From positions 1 through 46,328 of the IMG/VR virus record IMGVR_UViG_3300031251_000039: a stretch of 46,328 bases of DNA, one strand, 5' to 3'. Each line of letters begins with the position of its first letter. Within the stretch, counting starts at the first letter, position 1. Made by a program: the position numbers and the translations under genes. Shown here piece after piece: positions 33,715 through 40,517 of the stretch. The notes beneath the pieces were generated by a model, which was given only the letters and a program-made list of their open reading frames with translations, searched no databases and was not told the origin of the DNA. This DNA comes from a virus.

Positions 33715-34107
33715 TCAGACGTACGGGGCGACTCGTCCCAGACGCGACATTCCCGCCAGCTTGAGATCAAACCGGTTTTCCAGCTTGTCGTAGTAATCGC
33801 GCAGAGACGCGATCGAGAAGAACACTGGCTTGCCCATTTGCATCGCGCGGATGCACTCGGCATCAGACCCCAGGGATTCACCTGGCAACCGGATCACGGC
33901 GTCGCAGCAGTCCAGAAACTGCTGGTCAAGCTCCATCCAGAACTCGTACGGCCGCTTAAAATTCAGATGCCAGAAGTGGCACAGATGCGGAACAAACGGC
34001 GCGAAACCAGCCTCTGCCAATTCCTGAGCCATCGAGATCGCGTTATTGACATTGTCGGTCACATTTCCCAGCGTGTAAGGCCCCGCAACATAAATCTTCG
34101 CCCTCAT
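33715..34107 (-). CDS. DUF4406 / nucleoside 2-deoxyribosyltransferase-like protein
   Basis: 130 residues from MRAKIYVAGPYT, where ATG overlaps the upstream stop by one base (TGATG). Rossmann-type fold with the YVAGPYT loop, a NAISMAQELAEAGFAPFVPHL helix-strand, and CDAVIRLPGESLGSDAE, the family's acidic catalytic-type segment. Such enzymes swap or hydrolyse nucleobases in the nucleotide pool. Lies between a nuclease and a small gene in the replication/nucleotide strip. Confidence 0.75.
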   Translation of the reverse strand: MRAKIYVAGPYTLGNVTDNVNNAISMAQELAEAGFAPFVPHLCHFWHLNFKRPYEFWMELDQQFLDCCDAVIRLPGESLGSDAECIRAMQMGKPVFFSIASLRDYYDKLENRFDLKLAGMSRLGRVAPYV

Positions 34108-34559
34108 CACAACCCCTCGAAAGAAAAATCCAGCGCCCCACACACCAAAGCGATCGACTGGACGGGACGCTTTTCCAGATCGGCCACATGAAACCTGATG
34201 ACTCGCCAGCCAGCCCACCCGGCATGGTTGTATTTCTCCATGTCGCGCATGATGCCCGTGATGGAACGATGACCGGTTGGCTTGCCATCTTTCCGCTGAA
34301 AGATGCCCCCCTCGATCTCGACGGCCACCCGGCGATGCGGGAAGGCGAAATCAAAAACCCATTTCCGGTCTTGATCAAACCGGTATTGCCGTACCGGATC
34401 GATCGGAGGACCCATCTTCCGCCACAGCGCCAGAAACAAACCCTCCAGATCCGGCGGCGGGACTTTCGTTGTGACCTTCTTCGCCGCCTTCTTGACCGGC
34501 CGCTTCGCAGGAACATCAGCACCGCGCGGAGCACGCTTCAGTTTGATGCGGGCGCTCAT
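34107..34559 (-). CDS. PD-(D/E)XK-type nuclease
   Basis: 150 residues from MSARIKL (ATGA overlap). After a Lys-rich N-terminus comes FDQDRKWVFDFAFPHRRVAVEIEGG, the D-x-F-A...E-x-E-G-G core of the nuclease fold (residues given in part), then HRSITGIMRDMEKYN and GWRVIRF. This pattern is common in phage endonuclease-like proteins placed near replication genes, where a junction-resolving or repair role is likely. Specificity is not readable. Confidence 0.75.
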   Translation of the reverse strand: MSARIKLKRAPRGADVPAKRPVKKAAKKVTTKVPPPDLEGLFLALWRKMGPPIDPVRQYRFDQDRKWVFDFAFPHRRVAVEIEGGIFQRKDGKPTGHRSITGIMRDMEKYNHAGWAGWRVIRFHVADLEKRPVQSIALVCGALDFSFEGL

Positions 34560-35044
34560 GGCTGCACCCGGTTGATGAAGGCCCATTCACGCCCCGATGG
34601 CAGCGAGTTGTCGTGTCCGGTCCGGATCAGGAATTCCCCGAAGTTCGAGACACACACCGCCTGAACTTCAGAGACCGCGAACAAATCCACCACCCGAGCC
34701 AGATAGGCCGCATGACACAGCGGTACCGGACCCTTGCCGTCCCAGTCCAAGCACCAGCAGCCCAGGTTCTTGTCACGCAACTGCCGGAAGGTATTCCTGA
34801 GCAGCCCATGCGCCTCAAGCTGAAGATTCAGCCAACGCAGGTAAGTCACCAGCCGCATCCGCTTGTCGGCGTTGCTGTCGGTTTCCAGGAACCGGAAGGG
34901 ATTGCCCAGCCCGCTGTTTCGCCACTCGCTGCCCTCAAACCTGCCCGATCGCAGATAGGCATACCGACCCACATAGACGTTTTCGTCGAAGTGCTGCCAT
35001 TCGTTGGGGTCGATGCGTCGAATATTTTGAACCCGAGTTGTCAC
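34556..35044 (-). CDS. DUF4326-type protein
   Basis: 162 residues. Shows the family pattern of a YVGRYAYLR strand, a GLGNPFRF segment, a middle helix (RLVTYLRWLNLQL), and LRDKNLGCWCLDW followed by a C-H-A-A-Y-L segment. Start is a GTG that overlaps the next upstream stop as GTGA. Function unknown; common in phage accessory strips, possibly nucleotide- or ADP-ribose-related, which I cannot show here. Confidence 0.65.
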   Translation of the reverse strand: MTTRVQNIRRIDPNEWQHFDENVYVGRYAYLRSGRFEGSEWRNSGLGNPFRFLETDSNADKRMRLVTYLRWLNLQLEAHGLLRNTFRQLRDKNLGCWCLDWDGKGPVPLCHAAYLARVVDLFAVSEVQAVCVSNFGEFLIRTGHDNSLPSGREWAFINRVQP

Positions 35045-35334
35045 TCAGTCGCCTCCGGTTTGGTTTCTTGTGGATCTTCTGTTGTGGTCCCTGGCCGTTC
35101 CGCGACGTTGCCCGACTTGGGCTCTGCAGGAAACGCCACGTAATTGCCTTCGTCGCGCAGACGTGTCGTGACCAGTTCGTTCTCGTAGGTCCGTCGCTGG
35201 TTCTCGTCGACCAGATGCACACGGCTGACGTAGATCACCAGCTTGACGCCGGCTTCAGTCACCGCTTCGAATGCGTGGTGACGTTCGGCGCGAAAGTCGG
35301 CCCAGTATTTCGTGCTGGTCGCTTGGAGCTTCAT
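35041..35334 (-). CDS. Small unknown protein downstream of initiator
   Basis: 97 residues, starts MKLQATSTKYWADFRAE; ATGA overlap with the initiator gene. Helix-strand N-terminus (AVTEAGVKLVIYVSRVHLV), acidic Pro/Thr-rich tail. In lambda the gene after O is the helicase loader P, but this is too short for P. Not recognised. Confidence 0.45.
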   Translation of the reverse strand: MKLQATSTKYWADFRAERHHAFEAVTEAGVKLVIYVSRVHLVDENQRRTYENELVTTRLRDEGNYVAFPAEPKSGNVAERPGTTTEDPQETKPEATE

Positions 35335-36296
35335 ACACGCACCTCGCCCATATCGAGCTTGCGGATTGCGTTTCGCGCCGCGTCTTCCTCAGCGTTGTTT
35401 CCCGGCCACTTGCTCGAGGACGCTGATTCTTTCAAGTAAGCCGTCAATCGCCCGCCAGGATTGAAAATTGAGCCCGCAGCGACGCCGCCCGAGACATGCT
35501 TACAGAGCGTGAAAAACCGCAATCGGTCATCGTCACGCAACCAGCCCCGGTCCCTGGCATGCTCGAACAGTTGCTGAACGACAGTCATCGTCGTCATATG
35601 TCTGGGAAGGATGTAAAACGGCCAGCCGCCGTTACCGGAATTTTCTTCCCGGTCTTCGTCTTTCTGGGCCTCTTCCTGATCCCCGTCTAAACCCACATCG
35701 CTACATGTAGGTTTATTAGTTGTTTCATAATGTTTAAGAGCGCGCCCGCGCGAATAAGAAGTGCGACCTGTTTGCGGCGGTGACAAGTTGTCCCGGGTCG
35801 CTGACAAGTTGTCCCGGGTCGCTGACAAGTTGTCTCGGGTCGCTGACAAGTTGTCTCGGGTCGCTGACAAGTTGTCTCGGGTCGCCGAGGGTCGGGATTC
35901 CCCGGAATTCGGGTCCACCACGCCGGCCGTTTTGGGATTATCGAGCAACATTTGCTTGACCTCGCACCAATCAATTTCGTACACGCTGAAGTCGTTGCGG
36001 CTGAAGGATCGTTTCTTGACCCTGAGCAGCCCCAGCCGCTCGCAATCAGCGATTGCCCGTGATGCCGTGCGTTCGCTGACATTCATTTCCTGAGCGATCG
36101 TCGACCGCTTGAGGAAACATTCCTTGCCGTCCCTGGCATGGCATTCAATCACCTTGAGCAGACTTTTCGCGGTCGGCGTCCTCGCCAGACGCCGCTCGCC
36201 GGCGGTTTGGCGCTCGAACCGAGGAATGATCAACCGTTCGAGCCACCGCAGCCGCCGATAACGCGGAAAGTCAATTTCGAGCTGTTTTTCCGACAT
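35331..36296 (-). CDS. Replication initiator (lambda O-like) with iterons inside
   Basis: 321 residues. Residues about 45-110 form a winged helix-turn-helix (AKSLLKVIECHARDG, then STIAQEMNVSERTASRAI). A five-copy SATRDNL repeat spans 137-171 and is encoded by the iterons. A linker with acidic residues follows, then a C-terminal domain (TVVQQLFEHARDRGWLRDDDRL, FFTLCKHV), the type that contacts a helicase or loader. Initiator genes that contain their own origin are typical of lambda O. ATGA overlap with the next gene. Confidence 0.72.
   Translation of the reverse strand: MSEKQLEIDFPRYRRLRWLERLIIPRFERQTAGERRLARTPTAKSLLKVIECHARDGKECFLKRSTIAQEMNVSERTASRAIADCERLGLLRVKKRSFSRNDFSVYEIDWCEVKQMLLDNPKTAGVVDPNSGESRPSATRDNLSATRDNLSATRDNLSATRDNLSATRDNLSPPQTGRTSYSRGRALKHYETTNKPTCSDVGLDGDQEEAQKDEDREENSGNGGWPFYILPRHMTTMTVVQQLFEHARDRGWLRDDDRLRFFTLCKHVSGGVAAGSIFNPGGRLTAYLKESASSSKWPGNNAEEDAARNAIRKLDMGEVRV
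35695..35755. promoter_or_regulatory. AT-rich stretch next to iterons (candidate DNA unwinding element)
   Basis: AT-rich segment with the perfect palindrome CTACATGTAG (35701-35710) and TTTATTAGTTGTTTCATAATG, lying on the downstream side of the iterons in the initiator gene, as the AT-rich part of lambda ori does. Confidence 0.55.
35781..35885. repeat. Five 21-bp iterons (phage replication origin)
   Basis: Copies begin at 35781, 35802, 35823, 35844 and 35865 with an exact 21-base period. The unit starts TGACAAGTTGTC, then one Y (C or T), then CGGGTCGC; its core GACAA-G-TTGTC is an inverted repeat, so each unit is a dyad site for a dimeric initiator. Located in the gene for a wHTH protein, next to an AT-rich stretch. 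Lambda ori has four 18-19-bp iterons in gene O in the same arrangement. Confidence 0.78.
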
Positions 36297-36346
36297 TCAC
36301 CAATCCATAATCAGACCCACAAAAACCACCAGCCGCCGGCCGAAAC

Positions 36347-37168
36347 TCAATTCGGCTGGCCGCGATAGACACGGATGCGATCGATTTCCGAAAGCTCGTT
36401 TCGGATCATCTCATCGGCGTATTCCAGCGTTTCCTGCCGAGCCTCCAGCAAGCTGGCCTTGGTCGGCCAGAGCGCGAAATAGGACTTGCGGGCCGGATCG
36501 GCTTCAAACACCACATCGACCGCCATTTCGCGACGCAGACTCAGGTCGGTAAACACTCGGGTTTTCATCGACAATCGTTCCGGCCATTCAATGGGCTTGC
36601 CGTCAACGACCGATGTCACGCCAGCTTCGTAGGTACCGTGCCCCTGGCTGACACCGTGTTCCTGTTGGGTTCGCACCCGCTGAAGCTGACGGATCAGCGA
36701 ATCTCGCTGTTTGTCATCGCAGAAGCATTTCCAGAACATCGTGCGCAATGCGTCCCGCAGTTCTTTGGTCGAGAAAGCGTCGCCTTCCTCCATCTCCGAA
36801 AGTTCGCCAAACCGTTCGAAGACGTCGGTCGTGGTCAGCGGACAGACCGCGCGGTCCTGATGAATCCTGCGATCTTCGAGAGTCGCGATGACATTGCTTT
36901 CGCCGATCCAGATATTGACGTGATTGGCGCCGTCGGCGCGCTCGGCCCAATCCCTGGCCCAAGCAATGACGTCGGCAATCGAAAGCAACTTCTCCAGTCG
37001 CTGCGGCTCGTCCCAGGGCTTTTGCTCTATTTTTCCCGTGTGATCGACAACCAGCGTCGTCTTCGTGTGCGGCAAATCCATCACATGCACTTTGCTGGCC
37101 GCATGATCGCCGCTTCGCGCAGTATCCAATAACAGTTGCAGCGCGGCTTGGTTAAATTCGGTACTCAT
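36347..37168 (-). CDS. Unknown protein upstream of initiator
   Basis: 273 residues from MSTEFNQAALQLLLD (ATGA overlap). Contains VHVMDLPHTKTTLVVDHTG and LEKLLSIADVIAWARDWAER, then a C-terminal domain ending EIDRIRVYRGQPN. No family identified with confidence. Position before the replication initiator suggests a DNA-metabolism or virulence-accessory role. Confidence 0.5.
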   Translation of the reverse strand: MSTEFNQAALQLLLDTARSGDHAASKVHVMDLPHTKTTLVVDHTGKIEQKPWDEPQRLEKLLSIADVIAWARDWAERADGANHVNIWIGESNVIATLEDRRIHQDRAVCPLTTTDVFERFGELSEMEEGDAFSTKELRDALRTMFWKCFCDDKQRDSLIRQLQRVRTQQEHGVSQGHGTYEAGVTSVVDGKPIEWPERLSMKTRVFTDLSLRREMAVDVVFEADPARKSYFALWPTKASLLEARQETLEYADEMIRNELSEIDRIRVYRGQPN

Positions 37169-37263
37169 CGGTCTTTTCGCTCCCCATCCAGATAAAGGCT
37201 GTAAACACAGAAAACACACAGCGTGATCGCGAACGCGATCCGAAAAATCTCACTCAGAATCAT
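37165..37263 (-). CDS. Very small membrane protein
   Basis: 32 residues, MILSEIFRIAFAITLCVF and onward, with one hydrophobic helix and a charged tail ending GERKDR. Start overlaps the acidic gene's end by 14 bases and its stop overlaps the next start as ATGA. This coupling to both neighbours supports it as a real gene, but it is short. Confidence 0.4.
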   Translation of the reverse strand: MILSEIFRIAFAITLCVFCVYSLYLDGERKDR

Positions 37264-37729
37264 CATCGTCGTCATCGTCATCGTCCGGAGAATCGGCCAG
37301 TGCTGGCTCGTCGTCGAACAGTTCCATCTGTTCCGGAGCCAGTGAATTCGCAGGGTTAAACCGCGCGTCGGTGATCCGACCGTTGCGGACATCCACCGCA
37401 CAGACCACGTCGCCGGATTTGAAGATCGGCAACTTGTCTTTGATCATCGCGCTGATCATCAGCCCGAAGATTTCCGGCACCTCGATCTCGTTATGGCCGT
37501 ACGCCGTCTCGACCGGCTTCTTGACCTTTCTAATCTGCGGAGTCACCGTCAATTTGATCGAGACTTCGCGGGATTCTGGCTTGCCGTCCCGACAGGGGAA
37601 CTCGCTGATGTTGTCCAAAATCCTCGCAATGGCCCTGGCGAATTGCCTGTTCAGCCTCCCCTGATCGAATTTGTGCAGGCTCTCTAAGGTGATCTGCGGT
37701 AATTTGTCTTTCAGTCGTGGATCCATCAT
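37250..37729 (-). CDS. Unknown protein with poly-Asp tail
   Basis: 159 residues starting MMDPRLKDKLPQIT (ATG 37729; ATG 37726 is equally possible and has better SD spacing). Basic body (SIKLTVTPQIRKVKKPVETAYG) and a nine-Asp C-terminal tail (ADSPDDDDDDDDDSE). Not recognised. Acidic tails are common in DNA-binding phage proteins. Confidence 0.48.
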   Translation of the reverse strand: MMDPRLKDKLPQITLESLHKFDQGRLNRQFARAIARILDNISEFPCRDGKPESREVSIKLTVTPQIRKVKKPVETAYGHNEIEVPEIFGLMISAMIKDKLPIFKSGDVVCAVDVRNGRITDARFNPANSLAPEQMELFDDEPALADSPDDDDDDDDDSE

Positions 37730-37800
37730 CTACCCTCATTTTGAAAACGTCCTTTCTGCGACGAACACGCTTCGCCGACCCCAAATCCTCATTCAGCCCG

Positions 37801-38004
37801 TCACTGTTCAACGGTCTGTTCCGCTTCACACAGCGCCTGCAATTCCGCAGTGATTGCTTCACGCACTTCCCAGCGATGAATCGCGATGTCACCAGGTGCG
37901 TCGATCCCGATCCGGACCGTGTTCGGACCAATGCGGACAACCTTGATCACGATCGAATCACCGATACAAATCTTTTCCCCAGGCTTCCGAGACAGAACGA
38001 GCAT
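37801..38004 (-). CDS. csrA: Carbon storage regulator CsrA (RNA-binding)
   Basis: 67 residues from MLVLSRKPGEKICIG, with the CsrA hallmarks: N-terminal MLVLSRKPGE strand, IVIKVVRIGPNTVRIGIDAP core, and the C-terminal RNA-contact segment IHRWEVREAI. CsrA dimers bind ANGGA sites in mRNA hairpin loops and usually block ribosome binding. The ATG at 38004 is preceded by AAGGAGG; the start at 38046 used by a longer reading is discarded. In the leader, ACAAGGAGGT matches the published CsrA SELEX core ACARGGAUGU at 9 of 10 positions, and it sits in a GAC/GTC mini-hairpin. It shares the phage with leaders containing paired ANGGA motifs. Confidence 0.93.
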   Translation of the reverse strand: MLVLSRKPGEKICIGDSIVIKVVRIGPNTVRIGIDAPGDIAIHRWEVREAITAELQALCEAEQTVEQ

Positions 38005-38016
38005 GAAAGACCTCCT
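37997..38016 (-). promoter_or_regulatory. CsrA-site-like ribosome binding site of csrA
   Basis: Minus strand reads GACAAGGAGGTC: a short GAC/GTC stem with loop AAGGAG carrying ANGGA over the Shine-Dalgarno. Suggests autoregulation. Confidence 0.5.
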
Positions 38017-38049
38017 TGTCAGTGACGGGTTAAATGAATCGAACACAGA

Positions 38050-38361
38050 TCAAGACGCAGGAACGGCATCAGGAGCGCGAACCGGATCAGGTGCGACAAC
38101 GCCGTGAATCGTCTCCAAAGTGACAGACAAACAGCGATCCTGTTCGACTCCGTTGCGCACCGAACCGTGGCCGTTCGCATGCAGTCGATAGGTGCAACGA
38201 ATCGGCCCGTTGATGTTGAAGTTCTGCTGAACCAGCGCCGTCAGATGCGGCAACGCATCGTCAAACTCGACCTTGGATTGGTCCTTCAGTTTCGCGCTCA
38301 AATCAAACAGCGCCTTAACGATCCCATCGGGCTTGCCAATAAACGAACATGACCACGACAT
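38050..38361 (-). CDS. Small unknown protein downstream of tRNA
   Basis: 103 residues from MSWSCSFIGKPDGIV. ATG 38361 is preceded by AAGGAG; the longer upstream reading enters the tRNA and is discarded. It reads as a compact alpha/beta protein (TALVQQNFNINGPIRCTYRL). Not recognised. Stop is 45 bases before csrA. Confidence 0.5.
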   Translation of the reverse strand: MSWSCSFIGKPDGIVKALFDLSAKLKDQSKVEFDDALPHLTALVQQNFNINGPIRCTYRLHANGHGSVRNGVEQDRCLSVTLETIHGVVAPDPVRAPDAVPAS

Positions 38362-38462
38362 TGCGAAACTCCTTGAAACGAACCAGAACACCGCGCACAC
38401 GTTGAGCGCAGAATTTCGAGAGGGGAGCTTGAAAAGCCAGGGCGTCGAACTCGCTCGTTTAA

Positions 38463-38487
38463 CCACGGGGATTACAAGTTCCCGTGG
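38463..38487 (-). terminator. Hairpin downstream of tRNA, anticodon-arm-like
   Basis: CCACGGG/CCCGTGG with an 11-base loop, 22 bases after the tRNA 3' end. The loop contains CTTGTAA, which is the loop of a tRNA-Thr(TGT), so this may be a decayed tRNA anticodon arm as well as an RNA-end hairpin. See findings. Confidence 0.4.
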
Positions 38488-38508
38488 CCCTGCGCTCAGC
38501 TTGAGAAA

Positions 38509-38581
38509 TAGCGGATGAGGGATTCGAACCCCCGACCTCCAGGCCATGAACCTGGCGAGCTGACCACTGCTCTAATCCGCG
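38509..38581 (-). tRNA. tRNA-Met(CAT), initiator-like
   Basis: 73 nt, foldable by eye. Acceptor: positions 2-7 GCGGAT pair with ATCCGC, while position 1 (C) and 72 (T) do not pair, a mark of bacterial initiator tRNA. D stem GAGC/GCTC gives the A11-U24 pair also typical of initiators. Anticodon stem CCAGG/CCTGG with loop TTCATGG, anticodon CAT. T arm GGGGG-TTCGAAT-CCCTC with one G-U pair. Not all three GC pairs of the anticodon stem are present, and CCA is not encoded. Positions 37 and 38 are G, which is unusual. Confidence 0.85.
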
Positions 38582-38638
38582 TCAAAAAGTGGGCATCCCT
38601 GCCCGGCGGCAATCCCTGCCAATCCTAGACTGCGAAAG

Positions 38639-38887
38639 CTAACCTGCGACCGCTTGCTTGCGTCCTTTGCTGACAAAGGCGTGCAGAGCATCCCAAGGGA
38701 TGCGGATCGCATTACGTACAAAGACCACTTCCAGATCGCCATCGCGAACCATGCGATAGATCGTCTTCGGAACGACTCCGAAAAACTCGGCCGCTTCGCT
38801 GGCCGATGCCAAGCCACTGGTCGGATAACTGACTGGTTCCTTGGCCTTCGCCTTGGCGGTTTTCTTGGGAGCGGGTTTTGTTTTCAT
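38639..38887 (-). CDS. Excisionase-type HTH protein
   Basis: 82 residues from MKTKPAPKKTAKAK, a basic tail, then the HTH_17/Xis-type motif: ASASEAAEFFGVVPKTIYRMVRDGDLEVV, then RIPWDALHAFV. Such small wHTH proteins bend attP and drive excision or act as repressors. The nearby attP-like region, at 39.1-39.36 kb, makes Xis the best fit. I use the ATG at 38887 because upstream residues look like read-through. Confidence 0.75.
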   Translation of the reverse strand: MKTKPAPKKTAKAKAKEPVSYPTSGLASASEAAEFFGVVPKTIYRMVRDGDLEVVFVRNAIRIPWDALHAFVSKGRKQAVAG

Positions 38888-39103
38888 TCCTATTGCCTGT
38901 GTGGACTGCGTTGGACTGTTGAGGACTGCGTTGACGCGGCGGATGATATCCAGGAATTCCAGCTTGAAAAGCGAAAAGACGATCGTCAGGCACTCCAGAA
39001 AAACACGGTCGCCATCGCGTCGAAAACGTGTCGACACTATGCCGACATTAACGCGATTTGAAGAATTATTTCCGCCCGTTTTGAGCGGTACCGATACCGG
39101 TCG

Positions 39104-39127
39104 GAAGTGTTACCAAAAGTGTTACCA
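39104..39127 (+). repeat. Arm-type repeat, left copy
   Basis: 24-base sequence starting GAAGTGTTACCA and containing two tandem AAGTGTTACCA units. An identical 24-mer occurs at 39340-39363 in the same orientation. The two flank the tRNA-half core, as integrase arm sites do. Confidence 0.72.
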
Positions 39128-39159
39128 AACGCCGCCACTTCGCGACCGCCAAAGCAAAA

Positions 39160-39183
39160 AACCGCCCCGAAAACGAGGCGGTT
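39160..39183 (-). terminator. Rho-independent terminator after integrase
   Basis: Minus strand: stem AACCGCCTCG/CGGGGCGGTT with TTTT loop and one mismatch, followed by TTTTTT. It is placed beyond the integrase stop and the att core. Confidence 0.75.
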
Positions 39184-39194
39184 TCTGGAATCTG

Positions 39195-39273
39195 GTACCC
39201 GTGAGTCTCGTCAAGTCCCATTGCGATCGGACTTCGGAACCGAGGGTTGCAGGTTCGACTCCTGCCGGGTGCA
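39195..39273 (+). other. attP-like core: tRNA-Arg(TCG) 3' half with degenerate 5' part
   Basis: From about 39227 to 39273 the plus strand matches the 3' half of a tRNA-Arg: anticodon loop CTTCGGA (anticodon TCG), 3' stem ACCGA, T arm TGCAGG-TTCGACT-CCTGC, and acceptor CGGGTGC plus A73. 39195-39201 (GTACCCG) pairs with the acceptor strand, with one G-T pair, but the D arm cannot form. The gene cannot be a working tRNA, so this is the identity block a phage uses to integrate into the host tRNA. Confidence 0.72.
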
Positions 39274-39278
39274 TTGAA

Positions 39279-40517
39279 TTATGCCTGTTTTTTATGTGTT
39301 TTTCGAACGGACGCAGGATTCTCTGAACCCGATTTTCCAGAAGTGTTACCAAAAGTGTTACCAGAATCGCGCTCGACTGATTTCCAGACCGCATCCGCAG
39401 CATCTTCGGCCATATTTCCCACATAGAACTCCATCGTCGTCTGGATCGATTCGTGTCGCATCAATTCTTGCAGGACTTTCGGCATAACGAGTTTTGACCA
39501 CCGATACCCGAAGGAGCGCCTCAAGTCATGGGCCGATGCGAATTTCGTATCACTGACTCGAACTCCGGCAGCCTCGCCAACCTGGCTAATGACCCGGCCG
39601 GCATGTTCGTGCGTCGGCCGATGGGGAACCGGACGCCCGCCACGGGGATACGTCAGCGGGTGAAAAACCAGACCATGGCGCTGGGATTCGGGCGTCTTGA
39701 GCAGAAATTCGGCAAAATCCGGCGTCATGGGCAGCAACCGGAACTTCCGCCCCTTTTCGTGCTGGGCTTGGATCCGGAACATGGGCCGGCGGTGCGACAG
39801 ATCGACCATGAATTGCCGATCGTCGTCCCAGCTCAACTTCATCGCTTCTTCGAGCCGCAGACCGGAAAGGTTCATTCCGGTCAAGAAGTACTCCCAGGAT
39901 TCGACGAACGCCTTCTGAACGACTTCCGGAATTTTTACCAGCATCCGGTCGACTTCTTCGGCCGTAATCGGACGCCCCTTCATGCCACCCGCTTTGGGAG
40001 GCATCCGGATAACCGGCATTTTTTGAATCAAATCCAGGTCCCTGGCCCAGCGCAAAACCTTCCGCAGCTCTGCCAGATGACCGCGAATCGTGAAATTCTT
40101 CCGCACGATCGTCTTGGTCACGACCTTGCCGTCAATCGTCTCTTCGATCGTTTCTTCGCGCAATGCGGAAGCAAAACGGCTCACAAACGACGCCTGAGCG
40201 ACCGTTTGAAGCAGTTTTGGCTTAAACAGCCGCTCGACAGCGTTAAACATCGCCTGCGTCTTCAGACGGGTTTTCAGCGCCCGAGTCGCAGAAACTTCGG
40301 TCTCAAACCGCTTCCGCAGCTCGTCCCAGGTCGTGAGGGTGTTATCCACGAACTGACCGGAATTCAGCTCATCTTCGAGCCTGGCCGCGAACTTCAGGGC
40401 CTCCCGCTCAGTGGTCTTCTTCGTCGAGCGGGTTTTGATCTCCCCCGTGACGGGATCGTTCCACTGAGCGAGCCAATAGGCCCGAGAACTCGGGTTTTTG
40501 ATCCGAACCTTGATCAT
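39279..40517 (-). CDS. int: Tyrosine-type integrase
   Basis: 412 residues. N-terminal arm-type region with basic segments, core-binding domain to about 170, and a catalytic domain with Arg221 (SGLRLEEAMKLSW), His330 and Arg333 (AHDLRRSFGYRW), His355 (LMRHESIQTTMEFY) and the nucleophile Tyr365. It integrates the phage at the tRNA-Arg-type site. It begins ATGA with the HTH gene and ends 5 bases past the core. Its last codons (SGNTFGNTSG) overlap the right arm repeat, so gene and arm site share DNA. Confidence 0.92.
   Translation of the reverse strand: MIKVRIKNPSSRAYWLAQWNDPVTGEIKTRSTKKTTEREALKFAARLEDELNSGQFVDNTLTTWDELRKRFETEVSATRALKTRLKTQAMFNAVERLFKPKLLQTVAQASFVSRFASALREETIEETIDGKVVTKTIVRKNFTIRGHLAELRKVLRWARDLDLIQKMPVIRMPPKAGGMKGRPITAEEVDRMLVKIPEVVQKAFVESWEYFLTGMNLSGLRLEEAMKLSWDDDRQFMVDLSHRRPMFRIQAQHEKGRKFRLLPMTPDFAEFLLKTPESQRHGLVFHPLTYPRGGRPVPHRPTHEHAGRVISQVGEAAGVRVSDTKFASAHDLRRSFGYRWSKLVMPKVLQELMRHESIQTTMEFYVGNMAEDAADAVWKSVERDSGNTFGNTSGKSGSENPASVRKTHKKQA
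39340..39363 (+). repeat. Arm-type repeat, right copy
   Basis: Identical 24-mer to 39104-39127, including two AAGTGTTACCA units, within the last codons of the integrase gene. About 70 bases from the core. Confidence 0.7.

Noticed and set aside
35781-35885. CRISPR-like tandem repeat
   Set aside because: No variable spacers: the 21-bp units are directly adjacent and lie in a coding frame, so they are iterons.
38572-38817. 81-codon minus-strand reading overlapping the tRNA and the excisionase gene
   Set aside because: Wrong frame relative to the HTH gene and enters the tRNA; a shadow.
39195-39273. A complete functional tRNA-Arg
   Set aside because: The acceptor and T arm pair but no D arm can form, and the anticodon stem has an A-A mismatch.
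39122-39424. 100-codon minus-strand reading across the tRNA half (reads HPAGVEPATLGSE)
   Set aside because: This is the well-known false peptide from the reverse strand of a tRNA 3' end; it overlaps the terminator and att core.
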